Assembly: GCA_016861025.1 (NCBI GenBank)
Contig: BOKO01000028.1
Location: 1-64,000, forward strand
Source of the DNA: Chloroflexota bacterium
GTDB taxonomy: Bacteria > Chloroflexota > Anaerolineae > Caldilineales > Caldilineaceae
Length of the DNA stretch: 64,000 bases
Direction: 5' to 3'
The position numbers and the translations under genes were made by a program. How positions within the stretch are numbered: position 1 is the first letter of the stretch; every line of letters starts with the position of its first letter. Below the pieces are notes generated by a model. The model worked only from the letters and a program-made list of their open reading frames with translations, was not told the origin of the DNA and ran no database searches. This document shows positions 7,879 to 17,900 of the stretch, one piece after another.

Positions 7879-8438
7879 GTATTCCCCTCGTTAGACGATC
7901 GTGCCCTCCGTCCACAGTCGATAAAGTACGAAACCCACTCCGACTCGGCATCCCAATACCGCAATAGTTCCTTGCCGACCACATCGTGGTCTCGAATCCG
8001 GACGACTTCAATCTGCAGGTAAATACTCGAAAATCCGTGACGATTCTTGGCTTTCCAGCTCAGGAGCTTTAGCCCCGTTACATGGTCGTTGCCATGACAA
8101 GCCTTGCGTCGCTCCTGGAGGATGCTCGGATCCAGCACCCAGTCATTCTTGCCATCGCCCAATTGCCTCGTGATCTCTTTTTTGCGCGCTTCGATGCATT
8201 CATGGCTGAAATCATCTGCGGCTTTGGCGTCAGTGAAGCCGCCATGTATCGTTAAATACTCGGTGAGTCCATCGATATCGAATTCCGATCGAAACTCAAC
8301 AACTAGGTGCGTTGCCCCAAGCAATCGAGATTTCTCCGCCTCAATTCCTCGCAGCAGATCTCGAAAAGCGGACTCAATCAAGCGCCCCTTCCATTCGGAA
8401 CAAACTCCGACTAACGGCCAAACGGGTTCATTCATCAA
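7875..8438 (-). CDS. Hypothetical protein in the glycohydrolase operon
   Basis: The 187-aa product has no recognised domain, signal peptide or membrane segment. It contains mixed alpha/beta stretches (ATHLVVEFRSEFDIDGL; SIYLQIEVVRIRDHDVV) and conserved-looking aromatic residues near the C-terminus (LLRYWDAESEWVSYF). It overlaps the downstream gene by 4 bp and follows the glycohydrolase by 66 bp, so all are probably co-transcribed. The first Met or the second (8435) could be the start. Function unknown. Confidence 0.5.
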   Translation of the reverse strand: MMNEPVWPLVGVCSEWKGRLIESAFRDLLRGIEAEKSRLLGATHLVVEFRSEFDIDGLTEYLTIHGGFTDAKAADDFSHECIEARKKEITRQLGDGKNDWVLDPSILQERRKACHGNDHVTGLKLLSWKAKNRHGFSSIYLQIEVVRIRDHDVVGKELLRYWDAESEWVSYFIDCGRRARSSNEGNT

Positions 8439-8504
8439 TTCACCCCTACGATTCTTCTAGCTGCCGGTCATCATGTGTAAGTTGTCCTATCTTTCGTGCC
8501 GGGC

Positions 8505-10403
8505 TTAAAACCCTGGGTACTTTTGCCAAATCAGCCGATTCATCTCGCTGTTCTCACTGTACTCGCCGATTTCCCAATCCTTGAAGGCGTAGAGATCCTC
8601 GGCCAATGTCTTGATGACATCCCTTAGCTCGAGGGGCTCTAGCCATTCAGAGGGAATCGATTTCACGCCGTACATCGCCCCCAGCAAGTTGCCAGCGATT
8701 GCCCCTGTGGAATCGGAATCGCCATCATGATTAACGGCGATCAGAATGCCATGCTGAAAGCTCTTTGCTACCAGGGCGCAATACACTGAAATTGCCAGCG
8801 CCTCTTCCGCAATCCAGCCCTGGCCCAACTGCTCGATGGCTTCACGCGGCAAGATCTTGGTTCGTGCCAGTTCCTCGGCTTTCTCGAGAGAGCAAAGAGT
8901 TTCCTCGTGGTTGGCCTCAGCACGCAAAATCGACTTTGCCGTGTTCAACACGTCTGAGAGCGTCGCACCATCTGTCAGCCCCTGAATCAGCACAGCCAAG
9001 ACTCCACCCGTTAATGAACCTGTCGGATGGCCGTGTGTCAGTGCAGCCAATTCGGCACCAAGCCCGAACGTTTCCTGCGGTGCATCTTGCTGACCGACTC
9101 TCCACGCGAAGAGGCCAACCGGGGCTACCCGCATGACCCCACCGCATCCCTTGCTGTCGTTTCGTGCGGGATCCCCAAGAGACTTCATCGCTTTCAGCGC
9201 CGATAGGCAGGTGTTACCTGGTGCGCGCCGATGATGCAGCTGACTCTGTTGAAACAACCATCCCGTCTCGTCCGAACCAAAATCGATATCACAGGTTGGT
9301 TGCTCTCCCTGGGTTTGCAGCCAACGTAGATAGGCATGAGCAGTTACGCCGGAGTAAGTAGTGATTCCCTTGAAACAACCTCTCACCCAGGCACGAATCA
9401 ACCCTTCTGCAGTGAACAAAGTCATCTGGGTGTCGTCGGTGATTGCGCCGACGGTTCCATAGGCAGGAGCGTAGGAAGTAATTCCCATTGGCCCAAAACG
9501 GCGGAGAATTTCGCTGCGCTTCAAGAACTCAACGGGGGCACCCAACGCATCACCAACCGCCCCTCCCAAGAGGCAGCCGAGAAAACGTCCTTGAACAGTG
9601 CGGCGTTGCTGTCGCTTACCTTGCCAAGTCGGATAAGTTGCGCGCAACGAATCATCGGCGATTTCAGTAGGAGCCTCGCTCTCGACATCTTCGGCATCAC
9701 CAGAAAGGGTGTAGTGGACGCCCAACTCAGCGGCCACAAGAGCCGGAGCCCTGGGCGACAAGCCGATCTGCGCACGCCACTCGGGCAATTCGGTGCCGTC
9801 CCAGCTAATTCCCAGCCCCTTTTCCCAATACGACAGATAAGCCTCACCCCGCTCAGCCGCATAGAAATTGCCGTTGCCGACAGAGCTATCAAGGGCGTAC
9901 TCCCAGTTGTTCTCACGCATACACACGCCATGCTGCGGATCAGGCAAGAGACCAAGGCCAGTGATGTATTCGGCACTCTTCGCATCCAGTGGGCGATATG
10001 CAGAAACCCGAAGGCGGCCATCACCACGCCGCGATATCGCGGCGATGAGGAAATCTCCTCGTTGTATCGTGACCAGCTTCGCGTTGAGATCAACCGGGCC
10101 AATTTCAATCCACCAGTTATCTCCGGCCGCCGTCACGGTTTCCCGTCCATCATCAGGTGCCACCTGTCGCGCCAGGTGGTCGATTACCAGCTCCAACTTC
10201 TGCCAATCGGCATCTCCATCCCGGCAGCGTTCCTGCAATCCAAAAAGCAACTCGGCCAGTGGAAGATTGGACTGGTTGGCCATTGCCTGCTGTAGCGATT
10301 GGGGGCGGATTGGATAGGCAATATCGGGCAGTCCATATTGCTGAAGCGCTTGTGGCGTTAGGTGAAGTTCAGACCAGTTCGGCATGTCGAGCATGAAGTC
10401 CAT
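8505..10403 (-). CDS. ADP-ribosylglycohydrolase with large unknown N-terminal region
   Basis: This 632-aa protein has a DraG/ARH-type ADP-ribosylglycohydrolase domain in its C-terminal half. GGAVGDALGAPVEF starts the domain, AITDDTQMTLFTAEG carries the first metal-binding Asp pair, GHPTGSLTGG follows, and NHDGDSDSTGAIAGNLLGA carries the second. These residues hold the two Mg ions that hydrolyse ADP-ribose-protein or -DNA bonds. About 280 residues before it match no family I know. The ATG at 10403 has GAGG nine bases upstream; an earlier in-frame start lies deep in the HD gene. It overlaps that gene by 35 bp. No ADP-ribosyltransferase is visible nearby. Confidence 0.8.
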   Translation of the reverse strand: MDFMLDMPNWSELHLTPQALQQYGLPDIAYPIRPQSLQQAMANQSNLPLAELLFGLQERCRDGDADWQKLELVIDHLARQVAPDDGRETVTAAGDNWWIEIGPVDLNAKLVTIQRGDFLIAAISRRGDGRLRVSAYRPLDAKSAEYITGLGLLPDPQHGVCMRENNWEYALDSSVGNGNFYAAERGEAYLSYWEKGLGISWDGTELPEWRAQIGLSPRAPALVAAELGVHYTLSGDAEDVESEAPTEIADDSLRATYPTWQGKRQQRRTVQGRFLGCLLGGAVGDALGAPVEFLKRSEILRRFGPMGITSYAPAYGTVGAITDDTQMTLFTAEGLIRAWVRGCFKGITTYSGVTAHAYLRWLQTQGEQPTCDIDFGSDETGWLFQQSQLHHRRAPGNTCLSALKAMKSLGDPARNDSKGCGGVMRVAPVGLFAWRVGQQDAPQETFGLGAELAALTHGHPTGSLTGGVLAVLIQGLTDGATLSDVLNTAKSILRAEANHEETLCSLEKAEELARTKILPREAIEQLGQGWIAEEALAISVYCALVAKSFQHGILIAVNHDGDSDSTGAIAGNLLGAMYGVKSIPSEWLEPLELRDVIKTLAEDLYAFKDWEIGEYSENSEMNRLIWQKYPGF

Positions 10404-10908
10404 CAAATACGGCCTCAAGGCCAGGGTGGATACCCCGCACTCCAGCAACGACATCAGACGCCCAGTCGAAGTAAGCACGCTTTCTCTCCGCAGGCCAGTC
10501 CGATGGCGGAGACGCCAGGATGTCGCGAAGATTGCAGATCTTGTCGGCAAGCTTTACGAGTTTTGCCTGAGGTGAGGCATGCTTGGCATGCTCGATTTGA
10601 AGACGCTTTCGCTCAGCCTTTGGCAATGACTTGTCATCGGTGACTTCGAGAACAATGGCCGTCACGCTTTCACCGAAATCTCGTCTCAACTCTTCAGCAG
10701 TAGTTTCGGTGTCCTCGATAGTGTCATGCAGCAATGCCGCACACAGCACGTCAGGATCGATAACACCACCTTCTGAAGCGAGGACATTCGCCAGTGCAAT
10801 GGGGTGGTTGATGTATGGAGAGGCTTCGGCATCCTTTCGCCGTTGGTTCTTGTGTTTCTCTGCAGCAAAGGCTGCTGCTCTAAGTACGACTGCCAGTGTC
10901 ATCTTCAC
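10369..10908 (-). CDS. HD-domain hydrolase, MESH1/SpoT-like
   Basis: The 179-aa enzyme has the single-domain HD layout of MESH1 or small alarmone hydrolases. AAEKHKNQRRKDAEASPYINHP near residues 14-35 gives the first metal His, LLHDTIEDT near 62-70 the HD pair with the ED motif, and KLADKICNLRDI near 121-132 the final Asp. All Mn-site residues of SpoT-type (p)ppGpp hydrolases appear intact; NADPH or another nucleotide could also be the substrate. It leads the glycohydrolase operon, with a strong GGGGGTG ribosome site before its ATG. Single-domain enzymes of this kind serve as antitoxins to alarmone synthetase toxins, but no synthetase is visible here. Confidence 0.85.
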   Translation of the reverse strand: MKMTLAVVLRAAAFAAEKHKNQRRKDAEASPYINHPIALANVLASEGGVIDPDVLCAALLHDTIEDTETTAEELRRDFGESVTAIVLEVTDDKSLPKAERKRLQIEHAKHASPQAKLVKLADKICNLRDILASPPSDWPAERKRAYFDWASDVVAGVRGIHPGLEAVFDGLHARHAELV

Positions 10909-10927
10909 CCCCTTTTTTTATTGACTA

Positions 10928-10941
10928 TCTGGGTATCCAGA
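10928..10941. promoter_or_regulatory. Short dyad upstream of the HD gene
   Basis: TCTGG (10928-10932) and CCAGA (10937-10941) flank GTAT, 20 bases before the HD gene's start. It sits where an operator would lie in the 142-bp gap that separates the helicase gene from the HD operon. A TTGAGA sequence upstream on the minus strand is a weak -35 candidate. The evidence is positional only. Confidence 0.35.
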
Positions 10942-11050
10942 GATGCCCTCTCAATTTACGCACCCTATCGTATTGGCGTATTGTCGAGGAGGTGGTGGCT
11001 CAAATACTGCGCCACATTGACTCAACAGACCCGCCCTAGCGAAATTCGGG

Positions 11051-14000
11051 TTAGTTGTTCGCAGATGAGTTTGTATTGTCTGACTCTGAGAGCAGGATCG
11101 TATTCAACAGATTTAGCTCGTTTGATGCGGCAACGTAGCGATCATCAAAAACTAAATCTAGCCGCGCTGGATCTTGTTCCCCAACAATTGCCGCATAGGG
11201 GATGCCCGCATAGCGAGGAATGACCGGTAGGACATTCCGGGTTGAGGACAAACACCTACCTAACGAATCACGCCATGCTTCTTCGTCTTCCAACGGAGGT
11301 AGGCGTCCATCTGGTCCGGGCTTCCAGAATCGAGCGTAGTCCACCGGAACGACCAGCCACGTCGATGGTGACTGCAACGCCTTCACGGTCGAAAATTCTC
11401 GAGTCGCCTCATCTTTTTCGCGGGCAAGCATGCGGTACAACTCTTCGGCGGAAGCTCGAAGTTTTGATGGCAGCCCATGGTCTGAATGTATCCGCCACAG
11501 TTCACCGAATAGCTTTTGCACTTGACTTCCAACATCGGTAAGCCAGCCTTCGACACTGAACCGTTCCTGCTTATCGAGACTTTTCCAGTGTTCTAGCCAG
11601 AATGGCCCAACGCAGTAGAGATTTTCCGGTAATACGCCATCAGGATCTTCCTTCGGATCCAACAGCAAGGGAGCATTGTCGGCGCTGGCCCTGATAGAAA
11701 AATTTTCAATATCGCCAACACGGACGGCACTACGCATCGTGCTCTGCTGTGATGTTGCATCAAGTGAAAATTTTGAAAACAAATGAAATGCATATTTCTG
11801 AGCATTCGACACCAGCCCCCGACGCGTCGGATCAGATGCCGAATCTCGCAGATATATGTCGCTCTCCTTCAAAAAGTCACGCACGTGCGTACTCATCAGC
11901 GAAAGCATTTCTTCCGATCCGATTCCGCCTACCGGCACGATTGCCAGACGCTGACGATCCAATCCAGCATCTCCGGTAATTCGAGTGTGGATGGTGGAGC
12001 GGAGCAAAACAAGGAAAGTTAAAAGATCGCTGACCTGACGTAGCCACTGCCTGGGTTCCGGTTCGAGATCCTGCGGCAGGAAGTCCTGTAACAGCATGAC
12101 CAGATGCCGATCCTTCCAGTCGCCGTCGGTATTCAACTGGCCATCATCGGCGGCATACTTTTGACCACGACCACGGTAAATCAATTGAGCCACCTCCATC
12201 AGGGCAGCCTCGATTCCGAATCGTGGGATCAGCGCGATAATCCAGTCAGTCTTGGGAAAAGAAACGCCACGAGCTCCACTGGATGTCATCAAGAATACTT
12301 TGACTGTATCCCGATGCTTGTCTGCAATAAGTTCCTTACGCCTCGTCGCTGTCACGCTGGAGTCCAGTATGGCGACCTGGTGCCGCTGCAGAATTGCCGG
12401 ACGCTCGCTGGCACCTGTTAGCTCACCTTCCACAGCACGCAGAAATGCTTTGTCTTGTGCAAAAAAGATGACTTGATCCGCCCCCGCCTGCAACGACCGC
12501 TCAATTTCGCTAACCACATTGGAAATCAGTGCCTCTCCCTGCTGTTCGGCAATCGCATGGCGAATGCTCTGCACTCGGCCATCCGGCAGGTTTCCTGGGG
12601 ATACAACATTCAGGCGCACCCGGTAGTCCACTGTGAGCTTTTTTGCCGGGTAGCTATTAGTCATGACGTGCAACATTGGCCGCGTCACACCTCCGACCTT
12701 GACGGGCATTGCGGACAAACGAAACGGCCGCTTGCCAGCACTTTGCGCGACCAATACTTTATCGGGTGCGCGCTCACCGCTATTGAGGTACCGATCGAGC
12801 ACAACCTCGTTGCCCAACGAAGCGTCCGACACAACCAAAACCACACGAAAAATCGGAGCATCCTTAAAGGGGCGCACAAACTGTTCTTCCAACCAACGCG
12901 CCACAGAATCAACAAACCGAGCACCTGCTGGATCGCCAGTAAGTTCGTCAACCATCACCACGATCGTTGGAATTCGATCGGCGAATGCCCGCCGCTCCTG
13001 AACGCCTGTGGTCGTTGTGACAGGATTTCTGAAAATATGACCAAGGGCGTTTAGCGTACTTTTGCCAGAGCCAACCTCCCTGTAACCCTGAATGGCAGCA
13101 GTCAGCACAATCTGGTTTACAGCTGCGTTCACCTCCAGCAACGAGCGACTGGTTCTCGCCAGCACCTGCAACACACCAGGAAGTGCTTTATCGGTGATGC
13201 GATCCTGCCGCTCTGTTTCCGAATGCTTGGTAGACCGAGAGCCAGTATGGATTAGCTCCAGCTCCTCCTTTTGGCTTGGCGACAGAATAAGGGTGCTGAC
13301 ATCTGGGTGAACAAGGTTCGCGACCCCTTCGGCGACTACGGCGCTATCGACTTTCCGCGCTGTCCCACCCCCATTCCTGACCTGCTCATCGTGCCAAGCC
13401 TTGGCTGCGCCGATCAGCTTGGAATTGGTGGTAACCGTGAGAATGCCGGTTGGCCTTTTTGTATCTCGGTCAGTCGAGAGATTTCCAGTAACGTCATCGT
13501 TGATGATGACTCGAGGGCTCACATAGAGAAATAGAAACCCGCCCGCAGCCTCACGAAGATAACGAACAACTGCAGTAGTCTTTCCAATGCCAGGGTTGCC
13601 TTCCAGTGCCAGCACATTCAGTTGTCCAAGACTGGATGCCCGCATTCCAGCAACGATTGCTGAGGCATGAAGATCACGCAATGGAACATCCGTACCGATA
13701 GCAACCCTTTCAATCAGGGCTGCCGTTACAGCAGCCCTCGGGTCCTGCTTAAAGAACGATGCGAGGTCCGCATCAGAATCGATCTGAGCCTGCGCTTCGT
13801 CCCATGCCAGATTTTGCATCGGGTTATAAAAACCCTCGATGTTCTCACTGAAATCGAATTCCACACTCTGCCCGGGCTCAGGCATCGCCTTTAGTTCGGC
13901 GAATTGCCTGTTGATCGCCTTCGGCAATGCCTTCCGAATTTGATCAAAGGCGAATCGGATGTGATCCTCCAGTTCATCGTCAGCGTAGTCCGGTATCTTG

Positions 14001-14941
14001 TCCGTTTCTCGATAGGCCCTTCCCAACGACTCCATCAATATGGTGCGCGGGTCAGGAGTGTTCTTTCTGAAGAATTTGGCCGCCAAACTCTCGAAACCAT
14101 TTTGAGTTATCGACAGCGCCCGAGTATTGAATGGTCGATCCGCCACCCCTTGGCTATCAAGCCAACGCATGCTGGTATGAACGTAGGAGGCAGCCTGGCA
14201 AAGTTTGTAGAGTGGCTTATCCCGGCCGGTAAAGGCAGGCAAATGTTCCTTGATGTGTGGCGATAGGACAAATCCCTCCCCCGACACCTCCGCGCACACC
14301 CGTGAAAAAACGCTTCGCGAGTCCACAAACCATGCGTAACGTCTCAGCTCATCTAGATGTGCGGTCTGCTTGCTGTAGTCAGCGCTATCCGGAAAACCGT
14401 TTAGGGAGAATTCCAAACATAAAAATTCATGATCCAGCTTCTCGTAGCGCGGTTCGAGCCACAGCAAGAAGTCAGCGCGCGCAGGGAAACCTTTGCTGGC
14501 CAATGCCGGATCGGGATTGCCGGCCAATCCAAACGTTTTCCAAAACTCTCGAAGTGACTCGTCTGTCTCCGCAGCGAAGTCTCCATGCACACGCGGAAGC
14601 TGCAGTGGGCACCAAATAGCACGGACTGCGTAATCTGCCGGATCCTGTTTGAAGTTGCGTAGATATTCACGCATAGCTGTCTGCCCGAGCCCCATCCCCA
14701 GTTGGAACAGGTGCCGAAGCGTTTCTCTCGAACGGGACTTCAGGTTTGGATCGACCTCTTGAAGCTCTCGTGCCATTGCGCCATAGACATCGGCAGTACC
14801 CAGTTCGAGCCAGTGGTTAAGATCCAGCTTTTCCGGCTTCCGAACATCACTGGCCAAGAGAGATATCAGCACACCTCGCTTTACAGCTATCTCGAACGCT
14901 TGGCCCCAAAGGGAATACTGCTGGAGCTTGTCGAGCATCAT
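11051..14941 (-). CDS. Large helicase-like P-loop ATPase of unknown defence system
   Basis: This 1296-aa protein has a Walker A motif GNPGIGKTTAV near residue 450, a Walker B-like IVVMVDELTGD near 665 and a SF1/SF2 helicase C-terminal core. In that core SSGARGVSFPKTD resembles motif V and EVAQLIYRGRGQ near 920 resembles motif VI with its arginine finger. The first 400 residues contain ARADFLLW and FLCLEFSL, which recall a PD-(D/E)XK nuclease lacking its lysine. Its ATG at 14941 overlaps the stop of the 1056-aa gene and has GGGAGAGG in front; an earlier frame start lies within that gene. The pair must work together. No DUF1998, PLD or PglZ partner is present, so it is neither DISARM nor BREX. 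Confidence 0.7.
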   Translation of the reverse strand: MMLDKLQQYSLWGQAFEIAVKRGVLISLLASDVRKPEKLDLNHWLELGTADVYGAMARELQEVDPNLKSRSRETLRHLFQLGMGLGQTAMREYLRNFKQDPADYAVRAIWCPLQLPRVHGDFAAETDESLREFWKTFGLAGNPDPALASKGFPARADFLLWLEPRYEKLDHEFLCLEFSLNGFPDSADYSKQTAHLDELRRYAWFVDSRSVFSRVCAEVSGEGFVLSPHIKEHLPAFTGRDKPLYKLCQAASYVHTSMRWLDSQGVADRPFNTRALSITQNGFESLAAKFFRKNTPDPRTILMESLGRAYRETDKIPDYADDELEDHIRFAFDQIRKALPKAINRQFAELKAMPEPGQSVEFDFSENIEGFYNPMQNLAWDEAQAQIDSDADLASFFKQDPRAAVTAALIERVAIGTDVPLRDLHASAIVAGMRASSLGQLNVLALEGNPGIGKTTAVVRYLREAAGGFLFLYVSPRVIINDDVTGNLSTDRDTKRPTGILTVTTNSKLIGAAKAWHDEQVRNGGGTARKVDSAVVAEGVANLVHPDVSTLILSPSQKEELELIHTGSRSTKHSETERQDRITDKALPGVLQVLARTSRSLLEVNAAVNQIVLTAAIQGYREVGSGKSTLNALGHIFRNPVTTTTGVQERRAFADRIPTIVVMVDELTGDPAGARFVDSVARWLEEQFVRPFKDAPIFRVVLVVSDASLGNEVVLDRYLNSGERAPDKVLVAQSAGKRPFRLSAMPVKVGGVTRPMLHVMTNSYPAKKLTVDYRVRLNVVSPGNLPDGRVQSIRHAIAEQQGEALISNVVSEIERSLQAGADQVIFFAQDKAFLRAVEGELTGASERPAILQRHQVAILDSSVTATRRKELIADKHRDTVKVFLMTSSGARGVSFPKTDWIIALIPRFGIEAALMEVAQLIYRGRGQKYAADDGQLNTDGDWKDRHLVMLLQDFLPQDLEPEPRQWLRQVSDLLTFLVLLRSTIHTRITGDAGLDRQRLAIVPVGGIGSEEMLSLMSTHVRDFLKESDIYLRDSASDPTRRGLVSNAQKYAFHLFSKFSLDATSQQSTMRSAVRVGDIENFSIRASADNAPLLLDPKEDPDGVLPENLYCVGPFWLEHWKSLDKQERFSVEGWLTDVGSQVQKLFGELWRIHSDHGLPSKLRASAEELYRMLAREKDEATREFSTVKALQSPSTWLVVPVDYARFWKPGPDGRLPPLEDEEAWRDSLGRCLSSTRNVLPVIPRYAGIPYAAIVGEQDPARLDLVFDDRYVAASNELNLLNTILLSESDNTNSSANN

Positions 14942-17900
14942 CCTCTCCCACGATGTAGGGCGGCCGTCACGTGAGAGAGTAGAGCTGGTAACGACAGTAA
15001 GACATCGCCCTTTCGCCGACTCGGTGGTGAAACCTGTATTTCTCCTGCTGTGCCTGTGGTCGTCGGCTGCACCCAACTAAAGGGGTCGAGAACCGGCTTG
15101 AAGAGCCCTCCCTCGGGCTGCTTTTCGGCTTCGAGAAAGTGCAGGCCACGAAGCACCGTGAGCAGGCATTCACGAACCCCGGATGTGCTCATGATGTTTG
15201 ACCGTACTCGCTCCCGCCACTCGGCATTCCGAACTTGGTAGTCGGTATCGAGAAAATAGGTGCAGAACCCTGACTGTGGCCGAGAGGCATCATCATTGCC
15301 AACGACTGCCAGTGTGCCGAACGTGAAGGCTGGGATGAGCTGCTTAACAACGCCTTCTCCCTGCATGATGGCAAACTCGTTGTGGTCTGACAGGCGAATG
15401 GCCTCAAATGCAGATTCGGCGCGAGCTCGCTTATGGAGACGGGTTGCCGGGAAAACATCTCGCCGCAACATGTAAAGGCTGACCTCAGGAAAGTTGGTGG
15501 CGACCTCGTCGAGGAATGTGGTCTGCGTGTGAGGCGAATGGCGCTGTGCAGATCGATTGATTCTGCGATTGCCATAATGGTTTGAAATGAGGACCACGTG
15601 CTCGTACCCCAAACCATGCAGTCGGGACACTTCTTCAACGATCAGTTGAGGACTTCGGAATGCGTCCCTGCTTTCGACCACATGCGATTGCATTCGCTCG
15701 AAGCTCAATCGATACCCCGGAAATGGCTGCTCCGCTGCCTCGGCCAAATACGTCTTAGCCCTAAATACGAAGCCATCGGCATCCTTGATGTCGGGATGAT
15801 CGTCGCAAGGACGCGTGGCGTAAACCACGACAGCAACTCTTTCGACAAAGGGTTTGCTTCGGGTACCCAACACCAGAGGGAATGCGCTGGATAACGCAAA
15901 GGCAGCACCACGATCTTTGTAGATGCGATTGCCGGTTGTTACCAAGCCCTGCATTCGAACCGGGACTTCGCGCATTAGCGCCGACTCGATAGCCTGTGCG
16001 GCAGCGTAAATAAGTGGGTCACCCTCCGATCCAGCCGCCTCTTTCCCTTGAGTCTGGAAACGCAACATGAGGGTGGCTACCTGTTGCTCCCGTTCTTTGG
16101 ATAGGCGTTCGGCCAAAACCTGCAACACACAGTACACAAGCACTGTCATCGCCGAAATCGTTGCCGCACGGTACTGCCGGCGATCCTCTTCTGGCACCCG
16201 TGAATTGTCACGTTGCTTGAGGAGCTCGGGCTCGTACCAGATATCAACTCCGCATCCCATAAGCCAGTGGGGTTCGATGTCGCTTCTGGGGCGAGCACGG
16301 TGCTTTTCCTCGGATTGATCAACGCGAATCGGGCGCCAGGTAATGTTTAAGAGTTCCTTGGGAATTTCGCGTGCGGTTTGGATCGTCGTGGACTCTTCAT
16401 CCAAACTGGTCAATGTCCGTTCATGCAGGACTGTTCTGACCCGAACCGAGAACAGCGGGTCAATGACATCATTCGGATTCTTGGCCACCTTGATGTGCTT
16501 AAACCATTCAACACTTTCAGCCTGGCCTTCGCTGGGCTTGATGAGCGGGTCTCTGACCTTGCCACGGGAACGTTCAATGGCGGCCCAGTCCACCACCCCC
16601 TGCTGGACGACCAGATAGAGATCGTCAACTGATCGCTGGGCATGTGCAAGAATGTTCCGAGACTTGTTTCGCAACAGATCCACGAGCGTTTTGCTCAACC
16701 CTTTGACGCGAGAACTCCACGCCGACAAATCCGAGAGCAGTTGAAGGATGCCGGCCTTACCCATGGTTTTGAGGCGGGCGGTAAGTGCATCTGCCTCCGC
16801 CTGAATGTTGTCCGTTGCGATATTGGGGTTGAGGATCAGCCAAAGGAAAGCCACTTCGATGATGCTTCGGCGAACTCGATATTGGTTTTGCCGGGAGTCG
16901 CCATCGTCGCTTCCCAATACCTGCTCGAGTCGCTCAAGTCGTGAATCGAAGGCGTGCTTTGATTCATTCCTGGGGTCTTTACCGTTCACTCGGAATCGGT
17001 AACTCACCTCGCGGACGACGGAAACACCACGTGACGCCGGGTCTATCCTTCTCGACTCAAAAAGCTGGGTATTCCACTCAGCCCATACCGGCAAGCAGTT
17101 GTAGAACATTGCTTTGACGAGCTCGGTCGATGCCGAAAAATCGGCGGCCAAACCGAAGTCACGCGACAGATCGAAGTGCCAAGCGTGCTTTGTTTCTGGT
17201 GATCCGTATAGATTGAATAGTGCCAAGACGCGCTGGACGTAATCTTCGAATGCCTGCTCGCCAGCGTCTTTTGATTTTGTGGCCTGTGTTGCCAAGCCTT
17301 GCATGATGGCAAAGCTGACAGCAAGTCGGACCCGCGCCAATGCTTCATCCTCAAGAAAATTGAGGAATCGCGTCACTTGGCTATCTAACTTATCGAAGTC
17401 CTGACGCAAGGTTTCCGTGAGTTTGTCGCGCTGAATGTCATCGAATTCATCATCGCGCAGAGCCTGTGTGTTGGCCATGCTGGTGGACATTCTCTCCAAC
17501 CAGTCCTCTGCCTGAATTTCCTCGGCAGCTGAAAATACCCTGGCTACATCTCTGTCACGCTGGGATGCCGGCCGGTCAGCCTTGGCAAATTCAATAGACA
17601 CCATTTGCGCCGGCATTTCATTGAGAAAATCTTTCAGGCCAGTCTCATCTGCGAGCCGCTTCAGCGCTGTCTCCGGATCGGCTACAAGAATCTTGTCCGC
17701 CGTCACCCCAAGTTGATCAAGCTGCTCAGCAATCTGTTGCTTGAGCTTATTGACCCCTCGGGATATTCCGCCGATGTTGTCGTCGAATACTTTTCCACCC
17801 ATCTTGGCTGTGAAGCTCTTGGGGGGATTGGCGATATCCCGCAGGAAACCGGACGTATCGGTCTGACGGAATTTTTCGAGGAACCCCTTTTGCGCCAGTA

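Noticed and set aside
8505..10908. DarT-DarG-type toxin-antitoxin
   Set aside because: The glycohydrolase is DraG/ARH type, not macrodomain DarG, and no DarT-like gene is visible.
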